Assembly: GCF_022867805.1 (NCBI RefSeq)
Contig: NZ_JALIFO010000016.1
Span: 1 to 64,000 of the forward strand
Reading direction: 5' to 3'
DNA from: Cuneatibacter sp. NSJ-177
Lineage (GTDB): Bacteria; Bacillota; Clostridia; Lachnospirales; Lachnospiraceae
DNA length: 64,000 bases
Every line of letters begins with the position of its first letter. The first letter of the stretch is position 1. Both the position numbers and the translations under genes were made by a program. The notes beneath the pieces were generated by a model that did not search any database, had not been told where the DNA came from, and was given only the letters and a program-made list of their open reading frames with translations. Below are positions 19,762 through 27,873 of the stretch, one piece after another.

Positions 19762-20697
19762 TCAGAAACTGATTCTTTCCCCGCGCATCACGCGTCTTTC
19801 AATTTCCTCCCTGTCCTTCTTCGTAAGGGAGTTGACGTCTTTCTTAGTAACAACGCCGGCCTGAGAAGAAACCCCGTTTTCCGTAGGCCGCTTGCCGCGG
19901 GCTTGAATATCATTGACCACCTTCTGCCTGACTTCCTGGGCCGTAAACTGCATAGCCCCGCCAATGATATCGTCCTTGTGAACCACCTCATAAGCGGTTT
20001 TCACGGACACGCCGGCCTTCAGCAGGTCAATAAAATCCGGGTTCTGCGTCTCGGCAGAAAAATCGAAATTCGGATAAAAACGTTTTGCCTCCTCCGATTC
20101 CTGATTCCATTTCGCCTGAATCTGCTGGATTCCCTTCTGCCGCTCCAGTTCTTCCTGGGCCCTTCGGAACTGTTCGTTCTCCCGGCGCATACGATGAACT
20201 TCCTTCACCTGCTCCACAGTCATCCCCTGCTTAGCCGCCTCTTCTTCCCAAAAGGAATTATCCGACTCCACCGCCTTTGACAGCGCCTGAATGTCCGTGG
20301 CGTCTACCCCGTATTTGCTGGACAACATATCCAGCACAGGCCGCAGGTTGTCCAGCTGCTCTTCGGCCGCCTTGCTCGATTTCAGCCGATTCTGCACAAT
20401 ATTCTGCACTCGGCTGTCAAACAGGTCCTTATAGTCCCCTTTGATCAGATTTTCGAACTCAGCCGCCCGTTCTTCAGCAGTCTTTGTTGTCACCAATGTT
20501 TCCGCTTCATGCACAGTGGCGTCCTGTGCCTCCTCCGCATCCTGCACCCCATAATGCACATTGGCCAGAGAATTACGCCCTTTCGTCTGCCCGGCGGCGG
20601 CAGTATCTACGCCCGTCCCGGCGCTGACGGCACCTTCTCCGGATCCCTCTCCGTCGAACATCTGCAAATTCAGCACCAGATTTTCTTTTTTCAACAT
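19762..20697 (-). CDS. Capsid scaffold protein
   Basis: The 311-residue protein is acidic and helical with a long central coiled coil (residues about 80-200, for example VEQVKEVHRMRRENEQFRRA), as expected for a scaffold that is removed from the prohead. The start ATG follows AAAGGACG. The N-terminus contains LVLNLQMFDGEG (residues 7-18), again like the L27/Prp cleavage site, here with Asp after the Phe. The gene lies between the Prp-like protease and the capsid gene, the usual place for a scaffold. The C-terminus (KDREEIERRVMRGERISF) is basic, as in scaffolds that bind capsid subunits. Confidence 0.8.
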   Translation of the reverse strand: MLKKENLVLNLQMFDGEGSGEGAVSAGTGVDTAAAGQTKGRNSLANVHYGVQDAEEAQDATVHEAETLVTTKTAEERAAEFENLIKGDYKDLFDSRVQNIVQNRLKSSKAAEEQLDNLRPVLDMLSSKYGVDATDIQALSKAVESDNSFWEEEAAKQGMTVEQVKEVHRMRRENEQFRRAQEELERQKGIQQIQAKWNQESEEAKRFYPNFDFSAETQNPDFIDLLKAGVSVKTAYEVVHKDDIIGGAMQFTAQEVRQKVVNDIQARGKRPTENGVSSQAGVVTKKDVNSLTKKDREEIERRVMRGERISF

Positions 20698-20762
20698 ACT
20701 TTCGTCCTTTCCGAAGTGTCAGGGGATATCCCCGTTTCCCTTACTATATCAGACCGCAAAAA

Positions 20763-21104
20763 TCATTTCTCCCCCACTCCGCGATCCTCCAAGATAACCT
20801 CACAATTTTTAGGGTATCGCTCTTCTACCATGCGAAACCCACACAAAATCGTATTCAGAATGGTTCCCGCCGTCCCATGATGGATACTCTCATATCCGGC
20901 ACGGATATCCCCACGATCCAAACACTGCTGCAGCCCCCGAATAATCCCAGCCTCCTCAGCCTCCAGCAGGGACTGCATCAGCGTATAGCTCAGCGCCGAG
21001 ATCGCTGCACAGACAATATCATCCCCCTGTTTTGCATAGTCTGCATGACCCTGGATTCGGATTTCATGCCAGTTTCCGTTGCGGCCAACAAAGATATGTG
21101 TCAT
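20763..21104 (-). CDS. Phage-encoded Prp-type cysteine protease (putative prohead protease)
   Basis: This 113-residue protein matches the ribosomal-processing cysteine protease Prp (YsxB family). It has GHADYAKQGDDIVCA with catalytic His20 and Cys32, the 12-residue spacing of the family, followed by SALSYTLMQSL and a C-terminal part with YPKNCEV. Prp trims the N-terminal extension of ribosomal protein L27 in Firmicutes and also cuts structural proteins of staphylococcal phage 80alpha. Here the gene lies between portal and scaffold, and both scaffold and capsid carry a matching N-terminal motif, so it is very likely the head-maturation protease. A strong TAGGAGGAG site precedes its ATG. Confidence 0.85.
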   Translation of the reverse strand: MTHIFVGRNGNWHEIRIQGHADYAKQGDDIVCAAISALSYTLMQSLLEAEEAGIIRGLQQCLDRGDIRAGYESIHHGTAGTILNTILCGFRMVEERYPKNCEVILEDRGVGEK

Positions 21105-21113
21105 CGGCTCCTC

Positions 21114-23078
21114 CTATTTTGGTGAAGACTGCGTAGAAGCAATCTCCCTAGCCCGATCCATCATAGTTGATTTAGATTCCACCGGCTCAGTCCCTGCCGG
21201 CTGCTGCACCTGCCCTGGTCCACCGAACTCAGATCCCATCCCCTGGCCGATGGTAGTGCCGTTCTGGGCATCAATAATCGCCGCCATCTGCATCATCTGC
21301 TGCTGAAGCTGCTGCACCTGTTGAAACAACGTCCCATTCTCCGTGATTTTGTCTACCACCTTCTCTTTCCCGTCAAAATCCATCATATCCAGACAGGCCA
21401 GCGCTTGATCCGTCATCTGGGGATTGAAAAATCCCTGGCTATAAAATTGCAATGCAAGCTCATTTTGTGCCAGGCGGCTGTAAGCACTCTGCTTCTCCGG
21501 AGTAACTTTAATGTCAAACACTGGCAGCCGGGAACCAAGATCAAACCCAAACGCCTGTCCCTGGGGTTGTGGCATCAGACCAGAATTATCAAATGCAGTG
21601 AAATCATAACCGCTCATAGCGTCTCCGGTGATCCGAAAAATCCGCGGCTCATCATAAAACTGCCGCATCAGCTCGATAACCAGATAACACTCCCTGGTGT
21701 AAGCCCGATAAGCACTCTTCAGCATATCTCGGCTCAGCTTGCTCCCTGCCTCCTGCAAGGCAGCAATCGCACTGGCAGCCGTCACTCCATTCGTCGTAGA
21801 TCCCTGGGAGAAATCCCGATTCCCGGAAGTTTCTTTCAGCTCATCGATCTTCTGCTGAAGAATACTATAGTAGATGGATGACAAAGGTCTATACTGCACT
21901 TCTTTGATAGAATCCTCGCCCAAATTTCCCTCACAGTGAATCAGCGGCTTCGTGATATCCGCAAATTCCTCCTCATTGACGCTCCCATCCTGGCGTATAA
22001 AATACCGTTTCCGGCTGGACACCAGGGCATTTTCGATGATCGCCTGATTGAGCTTATCAATGTACATCTGGCAAGACTTCATAATATCAATGTAACCAAA
22101 GCCCGCCGGTGTTCCCTCCTCCGGAAACAAAGTGTCAAACACCACCGGATATTTCCCATGATCATAAAATCCCCGGCTCCGGTATTCCGGATCATTCTCC
22201 GAGGCGTACAGAACATGGTCGTTGACATACTTGCAATAATGCAGCCTCGTCACGCCATCCACCGTCTTCTTATAATACCAATCAATCACTGCAGATTTTT
22301 TCGACGTATCCACAGCATCATCATAAATATATTGGCCCACCTGCATGGTAGGGGATGCAGTAAAGTCCAGGTCCGGATACTCCTGGGCCAGAACTTCGTT
22401 ATCTCTCAGCTCCACATGAAACAAATTTTGGCTGGTCTGAATATCCGTAATTCCCGGTTCCCAAAACAAATTCAAAATATCCAACTTTCGGATATCAATA
22501 TCCCCCAAGCCACTATTCTTCGCGGAGTTCCAGAACACCCCTTTCACGCCGGTGCCTTGCTTCAGTTTATACCACCAGGTATCCGAGTACACCTGCTCAT
22601 ACTCGTTCTGCTCCAAGACGACCGGCAGCACAGACGACAGCTGCTTAGCCGTCTCCTCATCATCCCTGGCCCGCGGCAATACATTAGGCGCAGGAAAATT
22701 GTCCATCGCATCCGCGTGCTTATTGGCCACCGAATTAAACAGCCAGGCCGACGCCGGCTCCAGCTGACCTTTCGCCTGATTTCGAAACAGCTCCCAGTGA
22801 CGCATTTTCCACCACTGTTCATTTTCAATCATGCGTTTCTCCAGATTCGCCTTCCCCTTCTTATATTCCTCCAAGATCTGGGTAGCCTTTCGGATCTCTT
22901 CCCGGCCAATCACATCCTGCACCGGCATCGGCTCCAATCCCTCCGCCGCTCCCTCATGAACTGAGGCCATCGCCTCATCAGGCTTCAGCAGCTCCTCCGT
23001 CCTCTCTTGAACAGAGGGAGTCAGCTCCACAGACGCCACATCCTCTTTTTGCCTTTTCTCCAGCTTTTTCTTCGCCAT
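21114..23078 (-). CDS. Portal protein
   Basis: ATG 23078 with AAAGGAGAGCAT upstream gives 654 residues; an earlier in-frame ATG reads through the terminase end and lacks support. After a Lys/Glu-rich N-terminus, the core shows features of clostridial phage portals: AWLFNSVANKHADAMDNFP, then WYKLKQGTGVKGVFW, the loop NRDFSQGSTTNGVTAASAI, and a Gln-rich C-terminal end (VQQLQQQMMQMAAI) forming a helical barrel. The portal forms the ring at the DNA entry vertex and binds the terminase, encoded 10 bases upstream. Confidence 0.85.
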   Translation of the reverse strand: MAKKKLEKRQKEDVASVELTPSVQERTEELLKPDEAMASVHEGAAEGLEPMPVQDVIGREEIRKATQILEEYKKGKANLEKRMIENEQWWKMRHWELFRNQAKGQLEPASAWLFNSVANKHADAMDNFPAPNVLPRARDDEETAKQLSSVLPVVLEQNEYEQVYSDTWWYKLKQGTGVKGVFWNSAKNSGLGDIDIRKLDILNLFWEPGITDIQTSQNLFHVELRDNEVLAQEYPDLDFTASPTMQVGQYIYDDAVDTSKKSAVIDWYYKKTVDGVTRLHYCKYVNDHVLYASENDPEYRSRGFYDHGKYPVVFDTLFPEEGTPAGFGYIDIMKSCQMYIDKLNQAIIENALVSSRKRYFIRQDGSVNEEEFADITKPLIHCEGNLGEDSIKEVQYRPLSSIYYSILQQKIDELKETSGNRDFSQGSTTNGVTAASAIAALQEAGSKLSRDMLKSAYRAYTRECYLVIELMRQFYDEPRIFRITGDAMSGYDFTAFDNSGLMPQPQGQAFGFDLGSRLPVFDIKVTPEKQSAYSRLAQNELALQFYSQGFFNPQMTDQALACLDMMDFDGKEKVVDKITENGTLFQQVQQLQQQMMQMAAIIDAQNGTTIGQGMGSEFGGPGQVQQPAGTEPVESKSTMMDRAREIASTQSSPK

Positions 23079-23088
23079 ATGCTCTCCT

Positions 23089-24528
23089 TTACACTCTAAA
23101 AAACAATGCGTTCCCGGACCTCTCACATAGATCCAAAGGATCGTCGGGAAGCGGTTTCACCAGCACATTTTTGCGTGGAGCGATAGGATGCTCCATGAAT
23201 ACATACCGGCACATATCATAGATATGATCCTCTTGCTCTGTATTGATATCCTCTACGTGCTTCTCATCGTACACCAGATCCGGAATCGTCCGAACAAAAT
23301 GCTTGCAAGTATGAAACACCTGAAACATACAGTCTCCATCTTTGTCAAAAGCCAACCGGTAATGATACTGCATCTTGCCTGGGATCCTAGTATTATCGGC
23401 TCCCATCCAATAAACAAAGTTCGGACTCCTCTCCATCATCCGTGCCACCGACTCGCCCCTGCTTTCATCAAAGATAGAAGGGTCCGCTATCCCTACAATC
23501 TTGCGGCCTTTCAGCATCGGATCCTCCTGCTCAATCCGCCTGATCTCGGACGCAATCTGCGTCGGCTCCATCATCACGCCCTTATTCGGTGTCCCATTGC
23601 AGCCATAATACTCCTTGATATGATAAATTTTTCCGTTCTCATCCACGGCAAACCAGCCAACAGAAAACGGCTTGGCATATCCAAAGTCAAACCCACGGAA
23701 AATCCTCCAGTGAGCAGGTACCTGGAACGGATCAATCACATGAGTAAACCGCTGGTCCTGATAATGGGCCGGATCATTCCTCCACTCCGTAAACACCTGG
23801 CCGTCAAAGCTGTCCCAGCTCCCATACAGAAGAGCATTGCGCTCCGCCTCCGGCATCATGGCCAGATTGGCCAGGTACATCGGGTCATTGTCCAGCAGGC
23901 GCTGATTGTCAAAGACCGTGGCCGGGACAAACACTCTGTTGCGCCTAAGCTGAATCGCCTTTCCGTCTGCTCCCACCACCTGATAATCCTCCCATATCGG
24001 CGTCAGCGGCGGCGAAGGCAGGATAAACCGGCTTTTCACCCATCCATGACCGATACCGCCCGGATTAGTCGTGGCTCTGATGTAAACCCGCGTCCCCGGC
24101 CCGGAAGGACGGTTACGAGAAAACATATAGCTGTACTCGTCCCAAGTAAAATGGGTCAGCTCATCAAAAGCAATGAAATCATACCGTTTGCCCTGATAAT
24201 TGATGCGGTCTTTGGTATGCTGCATCGAACCAAAATAAATCTTAGCTCCGGAGGGAAATTGCCAGAAGTGCTCCGTTTGGTTGTATCTTGCCTGCGGGAA
24301 TGCCGGTTGGTAGATCGCCCTGCTTCGGTCGATCAGCTCCGAAAGCTGCGGATAGGTTTTACGAAGTATGATTGCCCGATAATGCGGAACAGGAACCTGC
24401 CGCAGAGCCTCTGCCAACAGTGCATCTGACTTTCCCCCACCAGCCGCCCCTCCGTATAGGCACTCATACTCCGGACGTCTCATGAAAGCCCCCTGCTTGC
24501 GCTGCGGCTGCCAAATCACATTAGGCAT
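23089..24528 (-). CDS. terL: Terminase large subunit
   Basis: The 479-residue protein is the DNA-packaging motor and nuclease. Residues 26-34 (GGAAGGGKS) are the Walker A loop, residues 118-123 (FIAFDE) the Walker B segment, and the C-terminal RNase H-like nuclease begins near GFDFGYAKP. Length and motif spacing are normal for the family. The start overlaps the end of the small-subunit gene by eight bases, showing translational coupling. Confidence 0.95.
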   Translation of the reverse strand: MPNVIWQPQRKQGAFMRRPEYECLYGGAAGGGKSDALLAEALRQVPVPHYRAIILRKTYPQLSELIDRSRAIYQPAFPQARYNQTEHFWQFPSGAKIYFGSMQHTKDRINYQGKRYDFIAFDELTHFTWDEYSYMFSRNRPSGPGTRVYIRATTNPGGIGHGWVKSRFILPSPPLTPIWEDYQVVGADGKAIQLRRNRVFVPATVFDNQRLLDNDPMYLANLAMMPEAERNALLYGSWDSFDGQVFTEWRNDPAHYQDQRFTHVIDPFQVPAHWRIFRGFDFGYAKPFSVGWFAVDENGKIYHIKEYYGCNGTPNKGVMMEPTQIASEIRRIEQEDPMLKGRKIVGIADPSIFDESRGESVARMMERSPNFVYWMGADNTRIPGKMQYHYRLAFDKDGDCMFQVFHTCKHFVRTIPDLVYDEKHVEDINTEQEDHIYDMCRYVFMEHPIAPRKNVLVKPLPDDPLDLCERSGNALFFRV

Positions 24529-25258
24529 CCTGCATCACCTCCGGTATCATCACCACGCCAACCTCATCCCGGTCAACATCCATCTCCTTTGCACGGGCTG
24601 CCTCTGCTCTCAGCTTATCGATCCTGGCCCTTTGCTCCTCGGTAGCAAGGTCCATATGATCGCCCAACCAACGCAATGCCCCTGCTCGATCCGCAAGCTT
24701 GATTTTGATTCCGTTGGCCGTGTCAGATATCTCGGATATCAACGTCCCGTCCAGATCCGCCTTTACATGAATCATTCCGCCGCCAATATCAGCAAAATCT
24801 TTTATATCGGCAAAAGCGATATCGATGTATTTCTGGAAGATATCTAACTCATCCAGCATCTCGCGGTTTAAACGATTTTGTTTCAGACGTAGGATTTCTT
24901 TCCTCACTCCATCATTTTCCAACATTCTATATCCAATAGAAGCCGCTGTCTCATACCCCACTCCATATGCTTTTTGGTACGCCTTTGTGGCGTTGAAGCA
25001 CCGAACATAGAACAAACAAAAAAGCCGCTGCTTATCAGTCAATTCTGGATTCGCGCATACCTGCTCCACTTCCTTTGCAACCATTTGTTTTACGCATACT
25101 TTTTTAGACTTTGTACGCATACCTTTTCGATCCCACTGATACCGTGTCTTCCAGCTTTTCACTGTGGCAAGGCTGACACCGTACTTAGCCGCGATATCCT
25201 TGTACTTCATGCCCGCCATATAATCCTTCTTTGCTGGCTCATAATTAGGTACACACAC
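24521..25258 (-). CDS. terS: Terminase small subunit
   Basis: A GTG at 25258 preceded by GAGGAGGTGGGAAG is the likely start (about 245 aa); an in-frame ATG at 25297 is possible but has a poor site. The N-terminal region is a helix-turn-helix ([20 protein letters not shown]), and the central part has the terminase_2 pattern [27 protein letters not shown]. The protein recognises packaging-site DNA and regulates the large subunit, whose gene it overlaps. A hairpin terminator immediately upstream marks the beginning of the late operon. Confidence 0.85.
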   Translation of the reverse strand: MCVPNYEPAKKDYMAGMKYKDIAAKYGVSLATVKSWKTRYQWDRKGMRTKSKKVCVKQMVAKEVEQVCANPELTDKQRLFCLFYVRCFNATKAYQKAYGVGYETAASIGYRMLENDGVRKEILRLKQNRLNREMLDELDIFQKYIDIAFADIKDFADIGGGMIHVKADLDGTLISEISDTANGIKIKLADRAGALRWLGDHMDLATEEQRARIDKLRAEAARAKEMDVDRDEVGVVMIPEVMQDA

Positions 25259-25314
25259 CTTCCCACCTCCTCTGCATACAATCATATCGAAAACCATTCT
25301 ATATTTCTCCCCAC

Positions 25315-25341
25315 AAAAAGAGGAGCCCTAGAAAGCTCCTC
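25315..25341 (-). terminator. Intrinsic terminator/attenuator between early and late genes
   Basis: Read leftward, GAGGAGC and GCTCCTC form a perfect 7-bp stem with an 8-base loop, followed by five T residues. It overlaps the end of the preceding small gene and lies about 60 bases before the terminase start. It could stop early transcription here until a late activator or a late promoter takes over. Confidence 0.65.
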
Positions 25342-25558
25342 CGTTTAAAATATCTTCCGAGATCATAATTGCGACTGGACATCCCGGCCAACAGTGGCAA
25401 TCACAATAGTTAAATCTCCAAGCGATGGCCCGCTCTTCCGAATGGAAAAACAGACCTGCATCGTAATCACTCCCACTTTCACATAGAATCCGGACCCTAG
25501 TCGCCGACTTATAATAAGGGCAGATCGCATTCGCACTTCTTATTGTATTTCCTGCCAT
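25328..25558 (-). CDS. Small Cys-rich phage protein
   Basis: This is a 76-residue protein with the pattern CPYYKS near residue 13, ILCES, then YCDCHCWPGCPVA near the end, suggesting a small metal-binding (probably zinc) fold. Proteins with the CPYYKS...CE...YC pattern are common, uncharacterised members of gut-phage late-regulation regions. Its start overlaps the end of the gene before it by 19 bases. A shorter, apparently decayed relative of its N-terminus occurs at 31585-31659. The function is unknown; nucleic-acid binding is only a guess. Confidence 0.6.
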   Translation of the reverse strand: MAGNTIRSANAICPYYKSATRVRILCESGSDYDAGLFFHSEERAIAWRFNYCDCHCWPGCPVAIMISEDILNGGAF

Positions 25559-25965
25559 AGCTGCCTCATTTCAGAAAGGAGCTCCGAGTAAGTCCGGGAA
25601 ATCCGAAGTCCGCACGGCCTTCGAAGAATAACCAAATGGCCATATTTATTGATAACAATGCAATTTTCTTTCCGTCTCACTGAACTCTCCCTTCCCATCG
25701 ACGCCGCCTCAACAACCATTAAAATCTTTTGTCCCACCTGTATCCGATCCCGCATCTCATCGATCTCCCACGGCATGATTCCGCCCTGAATAACACTCCG
25801 TGGGCCATCCCGATGTACTTTAACCGCCTCTTCGGCAGGTATCCCCATCCTTAACCGTTTCTGGACTAAATGGGTACGGTGCTGCAATCCATACGCCTTT
25901 GAGATTGCATATGCAGAGGCCAATCCACCCCGAAAGGGGAATAGTTCTTTTGCTTTACATCCCAT
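25540..25965 (-). CDS. Uncharacterised phage protein, possible regulator
   Basis: This is a 141-residue basic protein starting at an ATG with AAAGGAGCAAG upstream. The first 60 residues (ASAYAISKAYGLQHRTHLVQKRLRMGIPAEEA) look helical, with a helix-turn-helix-like spacing. The middle and end (VRRKENCIVINKYGHLVILRR) look like beta strands. It lies just before the late-gene boundary, a place often used by late transcription regulators, but I recognise no family. Confidence 0.5.
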   Translation of the reverse strand: MGCKAKELFPFRGGLASAYAISKAYGLQHRTHLVQKRLRMGIPAEEAVKVHRDGPRSVIQGGIMPWEIDEMRDRIQVGQKILMVVEAASMGRESSVRRKENCIVINKYGHLVILRRPCGLRISRTYSELLSEMRQLWQEIQ

Positions 25966-25986
25966 ATATTCTTGCTCCTTTAATGC

Positions 25987-26730
25987 TCAGTTTTCATGAA
26001 TAAGTCGCTTCGGAAATTCCTGAATCAGTTGCTCTCCCCATATGTTCATTAGACTGGATTTCATAAATACCGGAATATCTTCTTTGCGGCACTGCCCCAC
26101 AATATCTTCTATCCACTCGCGCTTCGGAACGACCTTATCTTTTCTCCGTCCAGTTTCCGCACCAATGATAACCCAATCCACCCCTCGAATATGAAATTCC
26201 GTAAAAGGGCTTAACAACGGTTCCATGCTTACAAAAGTCTGAACGGAATGGTGTGTTGTGAAAGAAAAATCAGCTCCCACAGGTCCAGTTTGCGACCAAC
26301 CAAACCACATATTAGGCGGCATATAGCAGTTAAGCAGTTTCTCATAGCGCCCCGGATTCTTCGTGAGGAACAAATAATTGTGCTGCGGAGACTTCTTACA
26401 AGTCTCAAACACTTCTTCAATCCAAGTATCCGGTACCCATTCGCCAAACAAGTCAGCCATAGAACATACAAAAATGTTTCTGCCGCGCTTGTTTCGATAT
26501 TCGTCAAGACGGTATCTATGAAATGTCGGTTGAAAATCAAACGGGTATGGCACTTTCTTACCTGCGCTCATGGGCATTTCCAATAACACTCTTTCGTTTA
26601 TATCCGGCTCGCTCGCATGGAAGCCAAATCGGTTTGCTATCCCTCTGGCATAACAGTATTCGCAGCCATGCAGACAGCCAGTAACCGGATTCCATGTGCT
26701 ATCACACCAATCAATTTTCGTTTTATCCAT
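25987..26730 (-). CDS. Phage Gp37/Gp68 family (DUF5131) radical-SAM-like protein
   Basis: The 247-residue protein opens with WCDSTWNPVTGCLHGCEYCY, in which Cys19, Cys23 and Cys26 form the CX3CX2C motif that binds a 4Fe-4S cluster in radical SAM enzymes. Further matches to the phage Gp37/Gp68 family are GRNIFVCSMADLFGEW, FLFLTKNPGRY, WVIIGAETGRRKD and VFMKSSL. The family is frequent in phages and mycobacteriophages, but its substrate is not established. The ATG follows TTAAAGGAGAAG. Confidence 0.85.
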   Translation of the reverse strand: MDKTKIDWCDSTWNPVTGCLHGCEYCYARGIANRFGFHASEPDINERVLLEMPMSAGKKVPYPFDFQPTFHRYRLDEYRNKRGRNIFVCSMADLFGEWVPDTWIEEVFETCKKSPQHNYLFLTKNPGRYEKLLNCYMPPNMWFGWSQTGPVGADFSFTTHHSVQTFVSMEPLLSPFTEFHIRGVDWVIIGAETGRRKDKVVPKREWIEDIVGQCRKEDIPVFMKSSLMNIWGEQLIQEFPKRLIHEN

Positions 26731-26759
26731 AAATTTCTTCTCCTTTAAATTTTAATTTA

Positions 26760-26972
26760 TTAATCTAATTTCCGCCCACACATAGGGCAAAAATGAATAG
26801 GCTCCGATGTGTTTTCTGATTCATCATCTGCGTATTTCAGATAGTGTTTCTTATTATGCTTTGATTGCACAATGTTAAATTCCCCCGCATACTCCCCTGT
26901 TAAATCCCTGCCCCACAAAAAACTACTTCCCGCATAGGTTCCTGTTTCTTTCAGCTCGCAGTAAGCGCACAT
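26760..26972 (-). CDS. Small zinc-ribbon-like phage protein
   Basis: This is a 70-residue protein with CAYCELK at the N-terminus and CPMCGRKLD at the C-terminus; the four cysteines probably form one zinc site. A GGAGG site precedes the ATG by eight bases. Such split-ribbon proteins are common in early and middle regions of clostridial phages. Its function is not known. Confidence 0.6.
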   Translation of the reverse strand: MCAYCELKETGTYAGSSFLWGRDLTGEYAGEFNIVQSKHNKKHYLKYADDESENTSEPIHFCPMCGRKLD

Positions 26973-26992
26973 TTCAAATTACCTCCTAAAAC

Positions 26993-27169
26993 TTAATTTT
27001 CATCTAGTTCTTCCATATATTCAATCGCGATCCGCAATCCTTGCATTTTAGCATTGAGTCTTTTTTCTTCCAGCTCGTTATGCCTGGTTTTGCTAATCAT
27101 GCGCAACAATTCCATTTCGGCTTTTTTTAACCTTTCTTTCAGTTCCGACCATTTCTCTTTGTAGTTCAT
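26993..27169 (-). CDS. Small coiled-coil phage protein (58 aa)
   Basis: The frame encodes 58 residues starting MNYKEKWSELKERLKK and continuing as a charged, heptad-patterned helix to EYMEELDEN. AAGGAGG lies upstream, but about 13 bases from the ATG, which is rather far. It is the first gene of the leftward group after the Spo0A-like gene and fits between that gene and the zinc-ribbon gene. Codon pattern and ribosome site suggest a real gene. The function is unknown. Confidence 0.55.
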   Translation of the reverse strand: MNYKEKWSELKERLKKAEMELLRMISKTRHNELEEKRLNAKMQGLRIAIEYMEELDEN

Positions 27170-27250
27170 CTGTTATCTAAAACCCTCCTTAAAAACTTAA
27201 TTAACTGTAATCATGAACCGATTTGCATTGTCGTTTTATGTCTATTTCAT

Positions 27251-27306
27251 TGTTTGACTACATCCTTAGACTTTTCCGTTATAAACTACAATTAAATAGT
27301 CAAACA
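27251..27306. promoter_or_regulatory. Inverted-repeat operator flanking the Spo0A-like gene promoter
   Basis: TGTTTGACTA (27251-27260) and its exact complement TAGTCAAACA (27297-27306) form a perfect 10-bp inverted repeat, with 36 AT-rich bases between them. The right arm runs into the AAAGGAG ribosome site of the Spo0A-like gene. TTATAA/TATAAA-like -10 sequences lie between the arms. Repression or autoregulation by a dimeric DNA-binding protein, most simply the adjacent gene product, is inferred. The core differs from the canonical 0A box (TGTCGAA). Confidence 0.55.
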
Positions 27307-27320
27307 AAGGAGATAACACG

Positions 27321-27644
27321 ATGCAAACATCCATTGCTCACACCATCGGCCTGATTGCCGGACATCCTACCCGAATCGGGTATCATTACCTCGCCCTTGC
27401 CGTCTCGATTGCTCTTCGGGATGGCTATCCCGCCCGCGGTCTAACTACTGTCCTCTATCCACAAATCGCCGTAGTAGCAGAATCCACCCCAACCAACGTA
27501 TCCCGCGATATTGCCCGCGCCGTGGATGATTGTTGGGATCATGGGGACCGGAAAGAGTTGGAGCGGATTACTGGACGGCATCTGGCTGAGAAACCGACTC
27601 CAGGCGAAGTAATTTACTATCTGCTGCAACATCTTGTGGATTAA
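27321..27644 (+). CDS. Stand-alone Spo0A C-terminal DNA-binding domain protein
   Basis: The 107-residue protein matches the C-terminal effector domain of the sporulation regulator Spo0A over its whole length: IGLIAGHPTRIGYHYLALA, then LYPQIA, TPTNVSRDIARAVDDCWDHG and KPTPGEVIYYLL. These correspond to the helices of Spo0A-C, including the recognition helix around TPTNVSRDI. There is no receiver domain, so its activity cannot depend on the usual phosphorylation. It is read on the + strand inside an otherwise leftward region, with its own promoter region and AAAGGAG site, and its 3' end overlaps the next leftward gene antisense. It probably acts as a phage transcription regulator, perhaps of late genes or of the host sporulation link. 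Confidence 0.85.
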   Translation: MQTSIAHTIGLIAGHPTRIGYHYLALAVSIALRDGYPARGLTTVLYPQIAVVAESTPTNVSRDIARAVDDCWDHGDRKELERITGRHLAEKPTPGEVIYYLLQHLVD

Positions 27645-27873
27645 GTTCCTGCACATACCCCGCGCACCCGCCTTTTGCCGGGCATGAATCACCTTGATTG
27701 TATGGACGCTCTGTCTCTTGGCACACTCCAGATCTTAGGATCCGATTGACTTCCCTCAAAGGGATATCATATATCTTCGCTACCTTCCGCCGGTTCCCAA
27801 CCCTGGCATACTCCATTAGGACGTCATCGTCCGTCCAAGGCTGGGGATCCGGAGGGTTCATATAAGCTTTCAC
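27568..27873 (-). CDS. Small phage protein with helix-turn-helix-like N-terminus
   Basis: This is a 101-residue protein. The GTG at 27873 overlaps the TGA of the preceding gene (GTGA) after GGAGGCGGAG; an ATG at 27861 is an alternative start. Residues 13-48 (WTDDDVLMEYARVGNRRKVA, then YDIPLREVNRILR) look like a tri-helical DNA-binding unit. The C-terminal half has three Cys residues (GVCQETERPY, CPAKGGCAGY). The last 77 bases overlap the 3' end of the Spo0A-like gene on the other strand. The function is unknown. Confidence 0.6.
   Translation of the reverse strand: MKAYMNPPDPQPWTDDDVLMEYARVGNRRKVAKIYDIPLREVNRILRSGVCQETERPYNQGDSCPAKGGCAGYVQELNPQDVAADSKLLRLESVSQPDAVQ

Noticed and set aside
18223-20280. 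685-codon open frame on the + strand opposite scaffold and capsid genes
   Set aside because: Antisense shadow of well-supported head genes, with Leu/Arg/His-rich composition and no domain.
23188-24429. 413-codon + strand frame opposite terL
   Set aside because: Shadow of the terminase gene, which has clear ATPase motifs.
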